64,000 bases of DNA from Paramacrobiotus metropolitanus (GCF_019649055.1 NW_026570295.1:496001-560000); one strand, 5' to 3'. Numbered from the stretch's first letter, positions 24,222 through 37,805 are shown. Numbers and translations are program-made. Notes: generated by a model not told the origin, from the letters alone.

Positions 24222-27200
24222 ATTTTTTATCCAGTATGGCAAACTCTTTCCGTCGGCAGAACAGCTCTCGGCATCCTTTGCGAAAGGCACTGCTGACACC
24301 ATAATACAGCAGAAAATTGAAGGAATAGTTTATGTTCATGGTGTGAAGCGCATGAAGAAGGCTTGTGTCGTGTCGGAGACCGGTGGATAGCAGAAGGTAT
24401 GGCCGATGAGAATGTTCAGGAGGTTACAACGAAGGTGGGTGACTGGGCAATAATGTAGAATACGGCGACCACCAGCAGCATCTGGATGACGTAGCCTTCT
24501 TTAGCGCTGTCCGAATCGCTGCTGGACGAACTGGTCCGGGCGTGGAGAGCGCGAAAACGGCGGTGCATTACCATTTGTGCGGCGACCGCCGAGTTCAGGG
24601 CGAGAATTGCAATAAACCTCGTGATTGGATGAATAACCTGCAAAAGAAATACTTACTTATAAATTCGTATTTGCAAATACGTTTCAACGTGCAGTTCTGA
24701 ATGATGCCACGGCTATTTATCCTGCAGATGACGAGTAATCATACTTCCTGGTTATTTTCGTTCAACGTACAACAATTTAACTTTTATAAATTTGTCAGAT
24801 TCGCTTACCACAAAGTATTCATAAACTTGGTGCCATTGCATCTTGCTAATTGGCTCCAAGTGACTGAGAATATTCGGCTGCAATAAATACAGTTGCCGTA
24901 TACAACTGGTTAACCGAAAAATGACCAGTTTGTGACTGGCATGTACCGGACATCGTGGATCATCGTTGTAGTAAAACCAGTAGTAGTCATACAGTGTGAA
25001 CAAAGCCGATACCATCCCCATCAAGAATATACTGCCGACGGTCATGATGGTTCTTCGGCGGCTGACAATCTGTCCATACTTTAAGGGCACGGCCACCGCT
25101 AGGAGACGCTCGATACTGAAGGTAATCAGCAACCTGGGAAACGAATGTTCGTTAAGGACGTTAGAAACATTTCATTCACCGTTTTAATTGCGTTGCTTAA
25201 CACTTTATAGACAGCCCACAATTTGCCGGTATGTAAAGTACGCTTGCGTGCGGGTAAGGTGAACGGCGACTCGCGTACTCCGAATAATCACCAATCATAA
25301 ACCTATCTATTCGGAAATAAAATTTTCGGAGATTCTGTGAGATAGGGTCAGGTACTGTAGCCAATCGATCAAGTTGCAGCAAAGAGTCTGGAAAAAGTCA
25401 AATGCGTCGTTTAAACGCTGCCGTTGTTCGATTTTTTTTACGGGATGCTCTTCACTGGACGATAGCGACGGAGGCTGCACGTGGTGCAACTTGATCGAGC
25501 GGCACAATGAATGACATTATTTTATTGCATTTCTGCTTCCGATGTCGATTCTGTGCATACCAGTCAGAAGTATTCAGGAATGATTCCGTGGCGAATGTCG
25601 AAGCCCCCGCAGCACTTTGAATAAATGATGGGACGAGCTGTGAGCCGCCGGTTCCGGCCATGACATCGCCCAGTTGAAGGAACAGCTGTCCCCACCTGCA
25701 CAGTACTCGTAATATGACATGGGATCTATATTGCCACGAATGGGACACACCAGAGCCGGCAAACCAGAAATAACTGATCAAAACCAACCTTATATTCTGA
25801 ACGCCCGTAGTCAAAAACCCGGCCAGATAGTATTCATCCTCTCCCGTTTCGAACGCCAAAGAGGGAGAGTTCCACTACCTTCACCATGCAGCTAAATTAC
25901 TATTGTAATAATAAATAATATCGTGGCAATTTTTCGAGGCTATGTTGCCACGTAAACCAACTAAAATAAAATTAAAATTTAAGGTCTTTTCTACTTAATA
26001 AATCATTAGAATATATTTATTCAGTAGACCATTATAAAGGCAAGAATGCTTAAAAGACGTTGTCATCGAGGAGAATTTCTGTACGAGTGCTGGCCGAGCG
26101 GCTATCACTACACCACCACTACTACCCACTACTCCCCAAGTGTGCGAGTAACCGAGCTAAAGAACTGTCTAGCAGATCAGTGATTTTCTGTTCGATCCGT
26201 GATAGACCAAACTAAACGATGTGACCGGAGTCGGTCACCGGACCACCGCGACTGTCTTTTTAACGCATGGTAGGTTAGTGAGTCTGTCCAGTTAACAGAG
26301 CCCGCTAAGTCAATGAGTAACCGAATTATCACAACTCTCCAGTCAGTAACAGTGAGGTCAACCAAGTGACAGTGAGGTTCGAAAAGAGCGGGTAACCGAG
26401 CGACCGCTACTGTGCAATGACAGAGCCCATTAAGTAAACGAGTGACCAAGCTACCGGCACTGTCCAGTGTACCGAGTCCGTTAGGTGAGTGGGTAATCGA
26501 GCCCGTCAGGTGAACGAGTGACCGAGCTGCCTCTACTGTCCAGTACGCAGAGCCCGTTAGGTGAGCGGTAACCGAGCTACCGGCACTGTCCAGTGTACCA
26601 ATCCCGTTAGGTGAACGAGTGACCGAACTGCCGGCACTGTCCAGTGCATAGAGCCTGTAAGGTGAAATGGTAATCGAGCGATCACTACTGTCCAGTGCAC
26701 AGAACCTGTTAAGCGAATGAGTGACCGAGCTGCCACTACTATCCGTTGCATCGAGCCCGTTAAGTGCTACCACTATCGAGAACCATCAGGTTGAGGTTTA
26801 GAGAATTCTGAATGCATTTGAGAGAACTAAAAGTGGTAACATCAAATCACGAATAGGTTGTTGTATAAGATCCATGCATGCTATTGCGCTATTGCGTGTA
26901 ACGGTACTGAGCGGGTGACTAAGCTACCGGTACTGTCCAGTGTACGGTACCCGATAGGTGAGTGGGTGACCAAGCAACCGGTACTGTCCTGCGCAAATAG
27001 CTCGTTAGGCAAACGAGCCAGCAGGTGACTGAGCTACCGGTACTGTCCAGTGCACAGAGCCCGTGAGGCGAACGAGTAACCTAGCTACCGGTACTGCCCA
27101 GTGTAAGGGACCCGTTAGGTGAGCGGGTGACCGAGCAACCGGTACTGTGCTGCGCAAATAGCCCGTTAGGCAAACGAGCTAGCAGGTGACTCAGATACCG

Positions 27201-29017
27201 GTACTGTCCAGTGCACATATCCCCTCAGGTGAAGGAGTGACTGAACTGCCGGTACCGTCCAGTTTACAAAGACCGTTAGGTGAACGGGAGACCAAGCTGG
27301 CACTACTGTCCAATGCACAGATCCCGTCAAATGAACGAGTGACCGAGCTTTCACTAACCAGATTCATCAGATTGAGGTTCACAGAATCATGAATTCAGTT
27401 GTGAGAATTTATGATGATTTGAGAGATCACGAACTGATTTAAACAATCATATGCAAATAAAATCCGTGTTTTTATATAAAAATTCGTTTTTTGCGCTTAT
27501 ACGATGAACCGATTATGTTTCGACGAAATATGTATTCTAATAAATATTCATTGAAAACTAAATAAAGTGGCCGTTGACATCAAGAAACGCGGAGGCGAAG
27601 CCGAGGCTGTTTCTTGTAATAACATAGGATACGGTAGAAGTGTGCTGCACCAAACGAAACTATACACATTATTAATTTGTACCGTATGTACTCGTACCGT
27701 AAAATATCAGTTGTTCGTAAACATTGCACTGTCAACTTATTCCAACAGCTAACTCGAGAGTTTTGCGTTTTCCACCGGGAGTCTCCAACGAACATTCGAA
27801 AGATGGTCCTGCATCACTACGCCGTAAATCTCATCGTCAAAGAGTGTGAGTATACTGAATATCTATAAACTATAAGGTATATCGTAGATAAAAGTTTAAT
27901 GGCACGTTATTCTTTTCCAACGCAATTTCAGGTAAGCGAATAATTATTATGTAGTAACAAGAACTTACTATAGGTAGAGGACTGGGAAGCGACTCTGCAA
28001 CCTCACACTATAGTAAGTACTTGGTAGTAACCATATTATAGTCCATACTGATTTGATCAGTCTTGCTGAAGTTACCTAACCAGGGCCCGGTCACCGCCGC
28101 CCCCTCAGAAAAATTTCATATTTTGCTTGAATACAGAGTAGATATTGGGAATACTTAAAAGAGTATTCTTATCGGTAATGGTCCAGTGGGCGTGGCCAAA
28201 AACAGATTTGACTGCCGTATGTATTGTTAGTGCACTGGCAACACATGCGCACTTATATATTATGGCCAATGTATTATGTACAGAGTATGTATTCTCATTT
28301 AACGGTGTTCATCGTACTGGTGAAATCTAAACCACACACGACCTTGAGCTAAACATGTACACGACCTTGAGCTAAACCACACAAGTGCAGTGACATTATT
28401 GTCTCTTGCCTTCGTGCACGAACCGTCGCACGACTTTTACCGCTTCGAACGGGGCCACTACCGGCCTTGTTGCACGCTTTTCAAGGTTGCGCAACTTTGC
28501 GGTTCGCTTGGTGCCGGGCTAGCTGCTGGATTTCGAGAAATTTATCACTTTCAGCAGGCTTAAAATTTAAGTTTAAAAAAAGTTTTAATTCTCCATTGCA
28601 TGTACTCAAAACAGGTCCTACGAAACAATGCTCATTTCACTTACATGACTCCCATGTCCGCAACGGCTAAGGCAATCAGATACACATTAGCGGAGGATTT
28701 CTTATTGCGCCGCGACGCATGTTCCCGATAATAATATTCAGAATATTTCCTACTGTGCACAGCGCCAACAAAATGGGATACATGACAAAAACCGTGTATT
28801 TCACCGGGTGTGCATTCACACTGGTCATGTTCGACGCGGTGCGGTTGCAGGAGTCCACCTGCAAATCCTGATTCGAGGCGATGATTTGGTCCGGTGACAA
28901 GTTGAACGTCTGTGCAATGCGCAAGAATTCATCGCATGTTGAGAAATTTACTTAAAAAACCTCCTTGGTCGAGGTATAATTTTCTTTAAAATCGTACGCA
29001 AGGTCACTATAATCCAT
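24222..29017 (-). pseudogene. GPCR copy B (pseudogene)
   Basis: This aligns exon by exon with the intact GPCR at 10,991-14,781: exon 1 about 28,640-29,017, exon 2 about 25,560-25,695, exon 3 about 24,946-25,133, exon 4 about 24,810-24,880 and exon 5 about 24,222-24,638. It is broken: an in-frame TAA in the extracellular N-terminus (GTTTTTTAAG near 28,957), a small deletion after TM1 (near 28,725) and frame changes at the end of TM6 and before TM7. SIERLLAVAVPLKYG and TM7 YSFNFLLYYGVSSAF remain readable, so loss is fairly recent. Its second intron region carries the minisatellite. Confidence 0.85.
26380..27360. repeat. about 51-bp minisatellite in two higher-order blocks
   Basis: The unit includes words like TACTGTCCAGTGCACAGAGC, CCCGTTAGGTGAACGAG and TGACCGAGCTACCGG, about 51 bp (17 codons, so all six frames stay partly open). 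Degenerate units extend left to about 26,150. Two blocks each end in a similar 36-bp tail (about 26,783 and 27,364: ATCAG, TTGAGGTT, AGAAT), suggesting a higher-order unit of about 580 bp. It is absent from copy A. Confidence 0.85.
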
Positions 29018-29356
29018 GATTTCGAGGACTGGTTAGCAAATGTCTGTGACCGAATACTGAGCGCTTTAAATTCAATTGAAGGTGAGTTGCAAAGGAAGCA
29101 TTAAAGTCAAAATCTGCCAAAATAATATGGAGTTGGGTGATAATTTTACGATTCGATTGTGCCGCGGCCACTTCACGTGTTCGTTGACCGGAAGTCGTCT
29201 GCGGTGTTTTCGTATCGCAGTTCGCTCTAGTCTACTAGCCTGAGGATGTTTGGAAAGTCGTATACACAGTCTCACTTACTGTTTTACTGCAATGGCTGTA
29301 ATGGTTGTGGAAGACTGGCTTTCACACAGTTCTCGTAGGGGTTTTCAACTGTATAA

Positions 29357-29678
29357 GTAACTATGACTGATGGTCTCTTGTGACTTTAAAATACGGTAAC
29401 TGTATGTCCCCTCAACTTCTCTGTTTAAATTTTCGTATGCATAGTAAAGCGTGAAGACTCGCCTCCGAATTCAAATAAAAAAAATATCGTCGATCTGGCG
29501 CGACCATAGTAAACAATTTCAAAGCAAAACCGTGCTATTACAGTTTAGAAGTTTACAATAGAAGATAAAAACCGCAGTTGCGCTTTTTTAAAATTGAAAT
29601 GGAGTTGCAATTGCGTAAATTGTGAATTATCATTGACAAGTGGACATTAAGGTAATAATGGTAATAATAATGATATTG
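29357..29678. other. copy B-only insertion of about 320 bp
   Basis: Copy A reads continuously from AACTGTATAAGTAA to TTCTGTTTCTAGAATTAG; copy B has about 320 AT-rich bp in between. No inverted repeats or coding potential were seen. Confidence 0.5.
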
Positions 29679-30494
29679 TTTCTAGAATTAGAAAGAAGCA
29701 ACGGATAACCAATAACTTGCAGGTTTGAAGGCATGCTTTCGTGTTGTATTGTACGTACTGCATATATACCGCTTCGCTGATCAAGCGGTCACCGGTGTAA
29801 GTCAAAATAACTAGCTTTAATCTCTGGTGATTTTATCGGTTGTCAAAATTTCCCCTTCTTCGGCAGGAAATACGAAATTGCTTAAGCTAGTAAATAAAGC
29901 TATTGTTTCGTTTAAAAGCTAGGTTTCTTGGCATTCGGAAAAAGCCAGAAGCCGAAGATATTAATGAATAAGAGGTGTTTTTCATAATAACGTACAAATA
30001 TATTATATGATAAAATCATAAAACGAACTCCGGCAACTGGGACACAACGTTGTGCAGTAGTGGCGCTTATGTTAGCAGGATATATCGTACCACTACAGAA
30101 GTATTCTTTAATAAGGCTTAATTAGTCAGCATTCAAAAGCGTGTGTGCAGATCAGGACAAAACTAATTTTCCGAATGCGTTTTACAGCAAACCAAAGTTT
30201 AGTTAAATGAACAAGGATAAGGCCGATTGTAAATTCTAGCAGCTCAACTGAACATACTTGCATCGTATATGGAAGCAGTAAAACAGTAATCCTAATAACG
30301 GAATTTATTGTCCTTCGCTACGGAGCATTGCCCCCTTAAAGCTAAGACAGAGAAGATGGAAAACAAACAGAAATTTTCGCGCAAAAAGAAGGATGTTGTA
30401 TCCAAGATCAAACGGATTCTACCGACATCACTTGCAGCCTGTACAGTCAGTTTCAGCTGAAATTTAACGAAACAACAACGACAGCACATATATT

Positions 30495-30740
30495 TCAAGC
30501 GGCAAACTGAGGGTGATTCTTAATCCACAGAGGATGCTTCTTAATCCACGTAAGTTTCATCCAATCCACGTCGTCGAGTGCCTTCTGGAAAGCACAGAGG
30601 GACTTGTAGGATTCTGGAGGTAAAGGAAGCTCATTCCACAAGGTCGCAAGTTGCTCCACGTGCGATCCATGGACAGCAGTCACGGTAGTTCCGCATACTG
30701 ATGTTGGAGCCGGCATTATTGGGTGAGGATGGAGAGCCAT
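30495..30740 (-). CDS. 81-codon open frame in a copy B-only insert (uncertain)
   Basis: The insert at about 30,290-30,822 interrupts sequence that is continuous in copy A (AGTAATCCT to GCGCAGTCG). It holds an intronless frame starting MALHPHPIMPAPTSVCG with an amphipathic, Trp-rich end (WMKLTWIKKHPLWIKNHP). It may be a retrocopy of a host gene or a chance frame. No family recognised. Confidence 0.3.
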   Translation of the reverse strand: MALHPHPIMPAPTSVCGTTVTAVHGSHVEQLATLWNELPLPPESYKSLCAFQKALDDVDWMKLTWIKKHPLWIKNHPQFAA

Positions 30741-30938
30741 ATAAACGCAGTGACGAGTACTACCTGCAACAGATTGAAGCGCAGCAGCCGCACCGATAAA
30801 CTTTACAAAACAAAAATTACCTGCGCAGTCGTATTTGCGCAGTCGTCTTGCGCAGTCGTATTTGCCGGTCTCGGTGGTTAGCCGTCAGTGTCTTTGAGGT
30901 CTTTGGCGGCTAGAAGAGGGAGCGGGCGCATTATTAGA

Positions 30939-31248
30939 CAGGTTAATTTTTTCTTTTGGCTGATCGCTAAACGCTGTTAAAATTACAGTTGCGCAAAATT
31001 AAAAGCAAATGCGATGGTAGTTAAGTGTGCATCCGTCGCATCGCGCTTAGCGGAATACAGAGCACGTACGTATGTGCACCTCAACTCAACCCGGATATGC
31101 AGTGCTTTGCTAAGCGCAGGCCTTACGGTAACTTCGCAAGTTATCGTCGTGGCTGAAGCGGTCTTGCGCTAAACGTCACGAATTTGGAGAGGAGCCACAA
31201 ATAACAGCAGTAAAACTTTAGAGCTAGTGAAAAATTAACCTCTATATT
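30939..31248. mobile_element. MITE-like insertion, about 310 bp
   Basis: This is a copy B-only insert flanked by a repeated TATTAG. Its ends carry an inverted GGTTAATTTTT motif (left AGGTTAATTTTTT, right AAAAATTAACCT). It lies at the end of the decayed Ser/Gln-rich gene. No transposase; family not assigned. Confidence 0.5.
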
Positions 31249-31249
31249 A

Positions 31250-32259
31250 GTTTGCTTTTGGAATATGCTAAGCTTTTTGTTGGAAGTTTGTTGAGTGCCG
31301 GTTTGCTGAACGGATGGTTTACCGTTACCCGCAGCGACCAGAGAGATACCAGAAGGAGTATTGGCATTCTGGTTGGAAGTTGCCGCGATGGGAGATTTGT
31401 TTAGTGAAGAACCCTGGTTTTCGGAATGGGCTTTGACAGTTTGCTCTGAATCCTGTGAACTAGGCAGTTTGTCGGCACTTGGAAAACGAAACCAAAAAAG
31501 AAAATGCAAATACACCTGACTGCGCAATGCAGCAAGTGTCGACAGAGGAGTTATAAGGGTGACATACCGTCGAAACCGCACTTATTGATTCTGCAGCCGT
31601 TGTCGTAGACAGGCTTTGGTTGTGAGCATTATGGTTGGGTTTCTTCGGGACGGCAGCTGCGGTCAAAGGAGAAGTCTGATTCCCTAACGGTCCTATGTCA
31701 CCAAAGGCCGGTTTATGCGAGCTGAAACTGCGCTTGGAAGGCGATACTAATAAGGAGAAAGCGAAAACAGCTGACTAACGTAATAAGGAGCCAAGCAGAT
31801 GAGTTTTGAGCTTTATGCCGGAAAAAGTGATAGCACAGTCTGAACTTACGTTTTCAACTGTGATGTTTATAATTCTGCCTGCTAACTAAACCAATAAAAG
31901 AAATACTCCACTTACCGTTGTTGCTGCTGTTACTGGTTTTGCCGACGGTGTCAGAGGTGAACATCTTCCCGTCTTGTTAACACTAGTTCGCATTGCCAGA
32001 TGGGTGCATTGACAATACAAGGAGCCCCCGCACTCATTTGGTCCGCTGCATGCCGCATAATAATCCGTCGATGCAAACGCCACTTACACTCTGTACACCA
32101 TGAGCTGCAAAAATTGCTACATAAAAATTTGAAAGAAAATGATCAGTTTTCCTACTTGTAATAACTGTGGTTGACGTTGTGGTGTCAAACGCCGTCGCTG
32201 TCGCAATATACACTGAACAGAACTATAAGCGCAAATACATCGGCTAGACGCTTCATCAT
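31250..32259 (-). pseudogene. Ser/Gln-rich secreted protein gene, copy B (pseudogene)
   Basis: Four blocks align with the intact gene at 15,801-16,784: the signal-peptide exon (start 32,259), the Cys-rich exon (about 31,915-32,100), a third exon (about 31,565-31,745) and the Gln/Asn-rich last exon (about 31,250-31,490). A small deletion shifts the frame just after the signal peptide (near 32,205), and the Cys-rich exon is frame-shifted near 32,050. The 3' end has been replaced by the MITE-like insert. Confidence 0.75.
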
Positions 32260-33505
32260 TATCAACAGAGAACTTAACTGTATTGCAATTAGTTAAAAAA
32301 TTTAATTCAGGACTAAAGGTGCTACCATACCTTGCCCTTTTTAGTCGTGAGAAGCTTGTTTTTATTCCATTTTTTTGTCTGCCTAAGCGGTTGTTTTCAG
32401 GTGGTTCCTGTAAACTGCCTTGCAGACTCGAAAAAATTCCCGGATTTTGCTGGACTGGTAATGTATTAACCGTGCGAAGCTTAATATTTTCCAAGCGTTT
32501 CAGAACAGATTTCCAATCCTCTCCAAAAGGATCTTCAATTACTGTTGATAACCTAGCTTTATTAAAAATACTTGTAGCTTGCGCAGAAAACTGTGATCGG
32601 TATTCAGTGAAAATTCACGAAAAGTACTGACGCCGAGGTATTTTTCCAATCGCATTTATCAAAACACTTCAGGACCGCAATAACAAAGTATCTGTCTGTG
32701 TAAAGCGGTACTGTATGTGTTTCAAGTCAGAAAGAACAGGAACATACTAGGGCGTGCTGCATTCACGACATAGCAAAGTAAAAAAATATTTAGTGTTTTG
32801 TAGAGGAAGAAAGATTGAAATGCTCCAGAAGATTGAAATTTTTGTGTCTAATTATTCTACAGTGTTTCCGTTTTAGAAGAAAAGAAAGCTTCTTAAGAAA
32901 ATTCATGATTCATAAGATCAGACTAAGTAAGATCTTATGCGGCCGGAAATGAAAAATGTTTTTATTTATAGAATTTTCCCAAACAATAACTAACAATCCG
33001 ATAAACTTCTTCTGATGATCACTGTACGTGCCGTTTATTTTCGCAGTTAGCACAGCTGTACAGTCTGTACTTCCGGAACACTACTGTATATTGCTCAAAG
33101 ATGCCCGTACGTTTTATGCCATGAACTATAGAAGAACGAGAACATTGTACTGCACCATATTCGGGTACCAAAATCCCATAACCATAATGATAGTAATTAT
33201 CGTCATCACCTTGTCATCAGGGTAGCGACCGTCACTGACCGATAGTCCATGGCGCTGGAGATGAGGAAAATAGCATTCCCACGTACGTGCAAGTCATGAG
33301 TGCACAGACGGAAAACCGCCAGAATTATGTGTTCTTAACACTAATCACAAAAAGTCAGACTGCATCACGAAAACGATAAAGGTATGACCATGTACCCACT
33401 AAACAAAATACAAGAATGTTCGCACTGCCGATACCGAGGCGCTGATCATATTAGAGCATTACAGAACTGGGCACACAAGTTCCCAGTTTGCCGTAGTATG
33501 TTCTT

Positions 33506-36500
33506 TCAACACTCAATATCATTTAGCGAGTATTCTGTTTGATTAAAATTTACAGAAGCGGATCCATTGGGGATTTCCACAGCGCAATCAATCGGCAGAT
33601 AAATGTCTTCTCGGAACATCTCGCTGTTTGCCCAACCAAACTTGAAAGCGTAGACCTCAAAGGTTTGAACGTGGTCACGCAACAAGGCAGTGTTCTCGGT
33701 CCACCAGCGACGAAACCAGGCAAAATCACATCCACAATGCAGTCGGAACAGATAATTTCGGTGGCTTTGCTCGAAAACTGGTGTCGGTACCCAGCGAAAT
33801 CGTGCATCACGGTGTCTTTGTATGCCTCTCTCCAACGCCACAATCCGCAAATCAGGTAGATCGCTAAATGCGTCTCTCTCTAACGTACGAATTGTAACAT
33901 TAGTATAAAAAATGCTTCGAAGTTTTTTGGATCGTTGGTAATCTTTTCTCCTGACGTCTAGATCTACACAGTCTTGCAAGTTATGCTCTAGCACATTGAA
34001 GAAGTCAAATTCATATAACATGTACGTCGACCGGACGCTCACACATTCAAAGATTCCAAAAACTACAATCTGATTCCGAATTGACTGCAAATCTGCAGCG
34101 GTAAGGTGAAATGCGGCCTCCCCAGAAATGTAGAAATCGATGGGTCGTGAGTAAAACTTTGTCGACCCTGCCGCCGTCAGTCGCGCATGCTCTGCCATTC
34201 CCTCGGGAGTTTCACAGCCCACGTCCACTCCTGCAACGCCATCATACCAAGATTGGCAGCCGTATATTGCAGCATTTAGCGGCAAGCAGCCGATGGCGAA
34301 TTGTAAATGGCACTCTTCGATTGTCGCCTCTACGGTTCCCATTACAGGGAATTTTTCCTGTGCCGCGCTGCTATTCTTGCATCCGGGATGCCACTTGTCT
34401 GGATCTAAAAACAAGTGAGTCAAGTTTGTCTGAATTTCAAAACATTCACCACCATGGTAGTTACGGTATGATGTTACGGGGGGCGCAAACCACAAGAAGA
34501 TTTGTTTTAGAAGATCACACATATGCTAAGGCGTCTACTGCTCATTAGCAAAACCCATCTGATCAACGTTGAGGTGTGCATTATTGGTTTACTCGCATAT
34601 TATGAATACTGTCTAACTGTTTTATTTCTTGCTAGAATTCTTCGTAGAGTTAATATTCTGTTGCCCCTGGAATGAATGAGTGAGTGAGTGAACTGACTTT
34701 TAACAAGTCGGATTTGATGTTAAAAGTTGTGGAAAAGTGGAAAATTTTATGTGTTATCGCTGCACTGCCTGGAGCAGTGAAATGGACCATTTCACATTAC
34801 GAATTGTCATCATCATACCATATTCAGCTTTGTTGTTGCCATATTTAGCGATTAATTCTTTAGCTCGCTTCGCAGCGAGCGGGTTTATAATTAAGTGCTT
34901 GTTACACCGTCGGTACATAGATGACACTTTACTAACCCCCTGGAATGCCTTTAGACTTTAGTTACCCAGATCTTGACCGTGACTTACACCGCTCCTCATT
35001 GGCTGAAAAAATCGGTTGTGAGTTGTCCATAGTGTTGAATCCAGTATGGAACGGCTTCGTGGCGCAGTCAACCGGCAAGAAAACTTTTTCTTTAGCAAAA
35101 CCGAAATTATCCCATAAACTAAAAGATGTGTGATATATTTCTCCTTCCGCAGCCTGACGCAATAGTCCGTTCACTTGCCACCAGTCTCGGAACCATTCGT
35201 ACTCGCAACCGCAATGCAGTCGCGCCAGGTAATCCCGGACTCGATCATCAAAAGCCTCCATTTCACTGAAACCGCTTTCTAGTGACAGCAATCGCAACGC
35301 CGGAAGATCGGTGAAGGTATCCACTTCCAGAAACTGTAGCGTCGTGTTACGGAACTCAATCAGTCGCAGTTTGCTGGACTGCCAGAAATCCGCTCGTCGC
35401 ACGTCTAAATTGGTGCAGTGGGCCGCCATGAAGTGTAGCAAACTCGGCATGCGTAAATGCGCCAATTTCTTTGTGGAACGTGGGGTGATGCAGTTGTACA
35501 AGCCAAAGATAATAGTTTGCTTGCGCACAGGAGAAAGATTAGCAAAGCTGACGTAATCTCCGTCGAATAAACCAATGGAAACCGCTTTAATCGGCGGTTT
35601 AGATAAAGCATTGGCTAACTGTTGGAGCTCTTGTGCGTCGACTTCAGGTTTGCACAATAAATATAAACCTTGGTCCAGGGTGCAGTTGTCAATGTAATTA
35701 TCGATGTTATACCCATTCCAGCCGCAGTTGGCAGTGAACTGTAGCGCGCACTGATCCCGGGTCATTGGTTCCGTGGAAAACTGTGGAAATGGCACGGAGA
35801 ACTCAAAAGGGTCCATTTGGGCTGGAATGATAACCGGTAGTTACGGTACAGTACAGTACATGGTACTTACTATTAGATTGATGTGGAGTCGGTATGGACT
35901 GCTTAATAACTCGTAACTGAAGTTGGCAGCTCAAGTAGTCTTATTTGTTACTCAACATCGACCGCGAAATAACTTAATTAAAACATTCACTGTCTATTTA
36001 GCAGGGACTATCTGTCCCTGCTTTTTGGCATACGAGGCAGTTCGCCGGGTGGGAGTTTTGAAATGTCTGCTTTAACTTCCGATCCAGTATATAGGGGGAA
36101 ATCGATAGCATACTATACACCTTCCCTATACTCCTCCAGTCATCCGTATGGATTGCCACGTTATGGCTGAACAGAGAGTTTTAAAAGCACTGCATTTATA
36201 CCTGCACACTGATGCAGGTACATGTACCGTGTAAGGCGGTAGTGATAATCAACAAAGTGCTGCAGTCAGTGCAGTGATTTGCATTTTGCTGTGCGTCGCG
36301 CAGGCAGAATCCTGGAAGCGTGAACAAATCTGGTTCAGAAAGGCAGATTTAACACTTAGATTGATTCCCGTAATTTATTCTTCATTTTTCAACCAACGTT
36401 GCGCAGAAGAAGCCACTTTTTCGCCTGAAAATCGAAAATCAAAAGGATGGAAGATTTCGAAAACTTTCAAAATGTGAGCCAAATCACGGTGCCACTCCGG

Positions 36501-37195
36501 GCGGTGCCACCTGCGTCACGCGCCGGAAGTCCATAAAACTCGTTTTTTTTAACGTTTAACTCTGAGGTCTTACAAGTTAGTGAAGCTTCATGTAAAAAAC
36601 AGGAAAGAGATTTTCCAGGAATACAGGGCAGTTTGAAGGTAATCACTCATGCGCATTTCGAGATACGCTTGCTAAAGCGACTTTACAGCAATCAATGTGC
36701 AGGTATAAATGTGGCGCTTTTAAAAACCCTGTTTAGCCATGACGTGGAAATCCATACGGATGACTGGAGGAGGACAGGGAAGGTGTATAGTATGCTTTCG
36801 ATTTCCCCCTATACGCTTTACTTAGAGGTTGCAAACCGTACCCGGTAGTCCGGGACTGCCGTATACGGTACGGTCAAACTGTAAGGCACGAACGAACAAC
36901 CTACGGTAAACGGGAACCATAAGTAACCGTAAGTTAACAACCTGGTTCCTACATAATCGAACCGTGTATGGTACTTACGTTCAATCCGTTATTGTTACCG
37001 TAATCATAGAAGCGTAGGCTAAAACCGTACGTAACCGTATTGAAATTCAGTACGGTGTGCCACCTCTAAATTACGCATCTGGTTACGTACGTACATTAAC
37101 GCTAACAGTTACTTACCTTTCTCATCGCCAGAACTGCAGTGGAATAACTGCCCCACAACAATGACGCAAAGTCCGGCTAACAACGGTTTCTTCAT
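33506..37195 (-). CDS. secreted LRR-like protein with two modules (copy B, open)
   Basis: Three exons match copy A: 37117-37195 (signal peptide MKKPLLAGLCVIVVGQLF), 34988-35821 and 33506-34404; all phases kept, about 603 residues. The LDVRRxD, FxDLPxLRxxxLE and LHCGCxxxWFRxWW motifs and the cysteines are kept in both modules. It is the only one of the three duplicated genes that is clearly open in both copies. The first intron has been enlarged by a foldback transposon at 36,090-36,813. Differences are spread through the modules, so the two proteins may have slightly different partners; that is inference. Confidence 0.75.
36090..36813. mobile_element. foldback-type MITE with long inverted repeats
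   Basis: The ends TATAGGGGGAAATCG and CGATTTCCCCCTATA start inverted arms of about 130 bp (e.g. CATCCGTATGGAT and its complement). The middle of about 450 bp has no transposase. The copy A intron lacks it, so it entered after the duplication. A TA-type target is likely. Confidence 0.75.
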
Positions 37196-37805
37196 CTTGC
37201 AGTTGGAAGTTCGATATGCTCTAGACAGTCGATATAGATCATTAAGTTAAACAAATGCCGATCCTTCTTTGACAGAATCGTGACAAATATGGATAGCTGT
37301 TTTAAAGCTGTGGCTGTGACATTTTTGTTAATCGGCAGTATCTTGCCAGGTAACAAACGATTATATATTTCGGAAAATATTTCGCCTGCCGGCGAAATGA
37401 TATCAGCGAAATACTTATGGATACTTAGTAATATCCGGCACTGGTTGCTCAACAAATCTGAATCGCAAGATTCTTATAATCATGTAAATATTGATGATTA
37501 CTGCATGTTTTCACGTGAAGCTGTCTATAATTTTGCCGTACGGTTTCGGTAAAAACGGTTCGGCACAAAAAAAACTGGTTTATATGTTCTCTGATGCTGA
37601 CAATTGGTTTCGGGCGAAATAATACACATTTTGTAAACATTATTTGCGAAAGCGGTAGGTGATTCACGGTTTAAATGTATCCGTTAATGGCGCATATCGC
37701 TTCTTTCTGAAAATTATTTTATACGTTTTTTTCTCTCTTTTTTCGTTAATGTGACACGCCGTTCTTAGACGTGACCAGACTTATCCTGGATGTTACTGTG
37801 CCTAC

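Noticed and set aside
26177-26773. 198-codon frame in the minisatellite
   Set aside because: It follows from the 51-bp unit being a multiple of three without frequent stops; the same happens on the other strand.
32283-32630. 115-codon plus frame shared in part with copy A (16859-17068)
   Set aside because: Similarity is explained by the DNA duplication; start, length and frame are not kept between copies.
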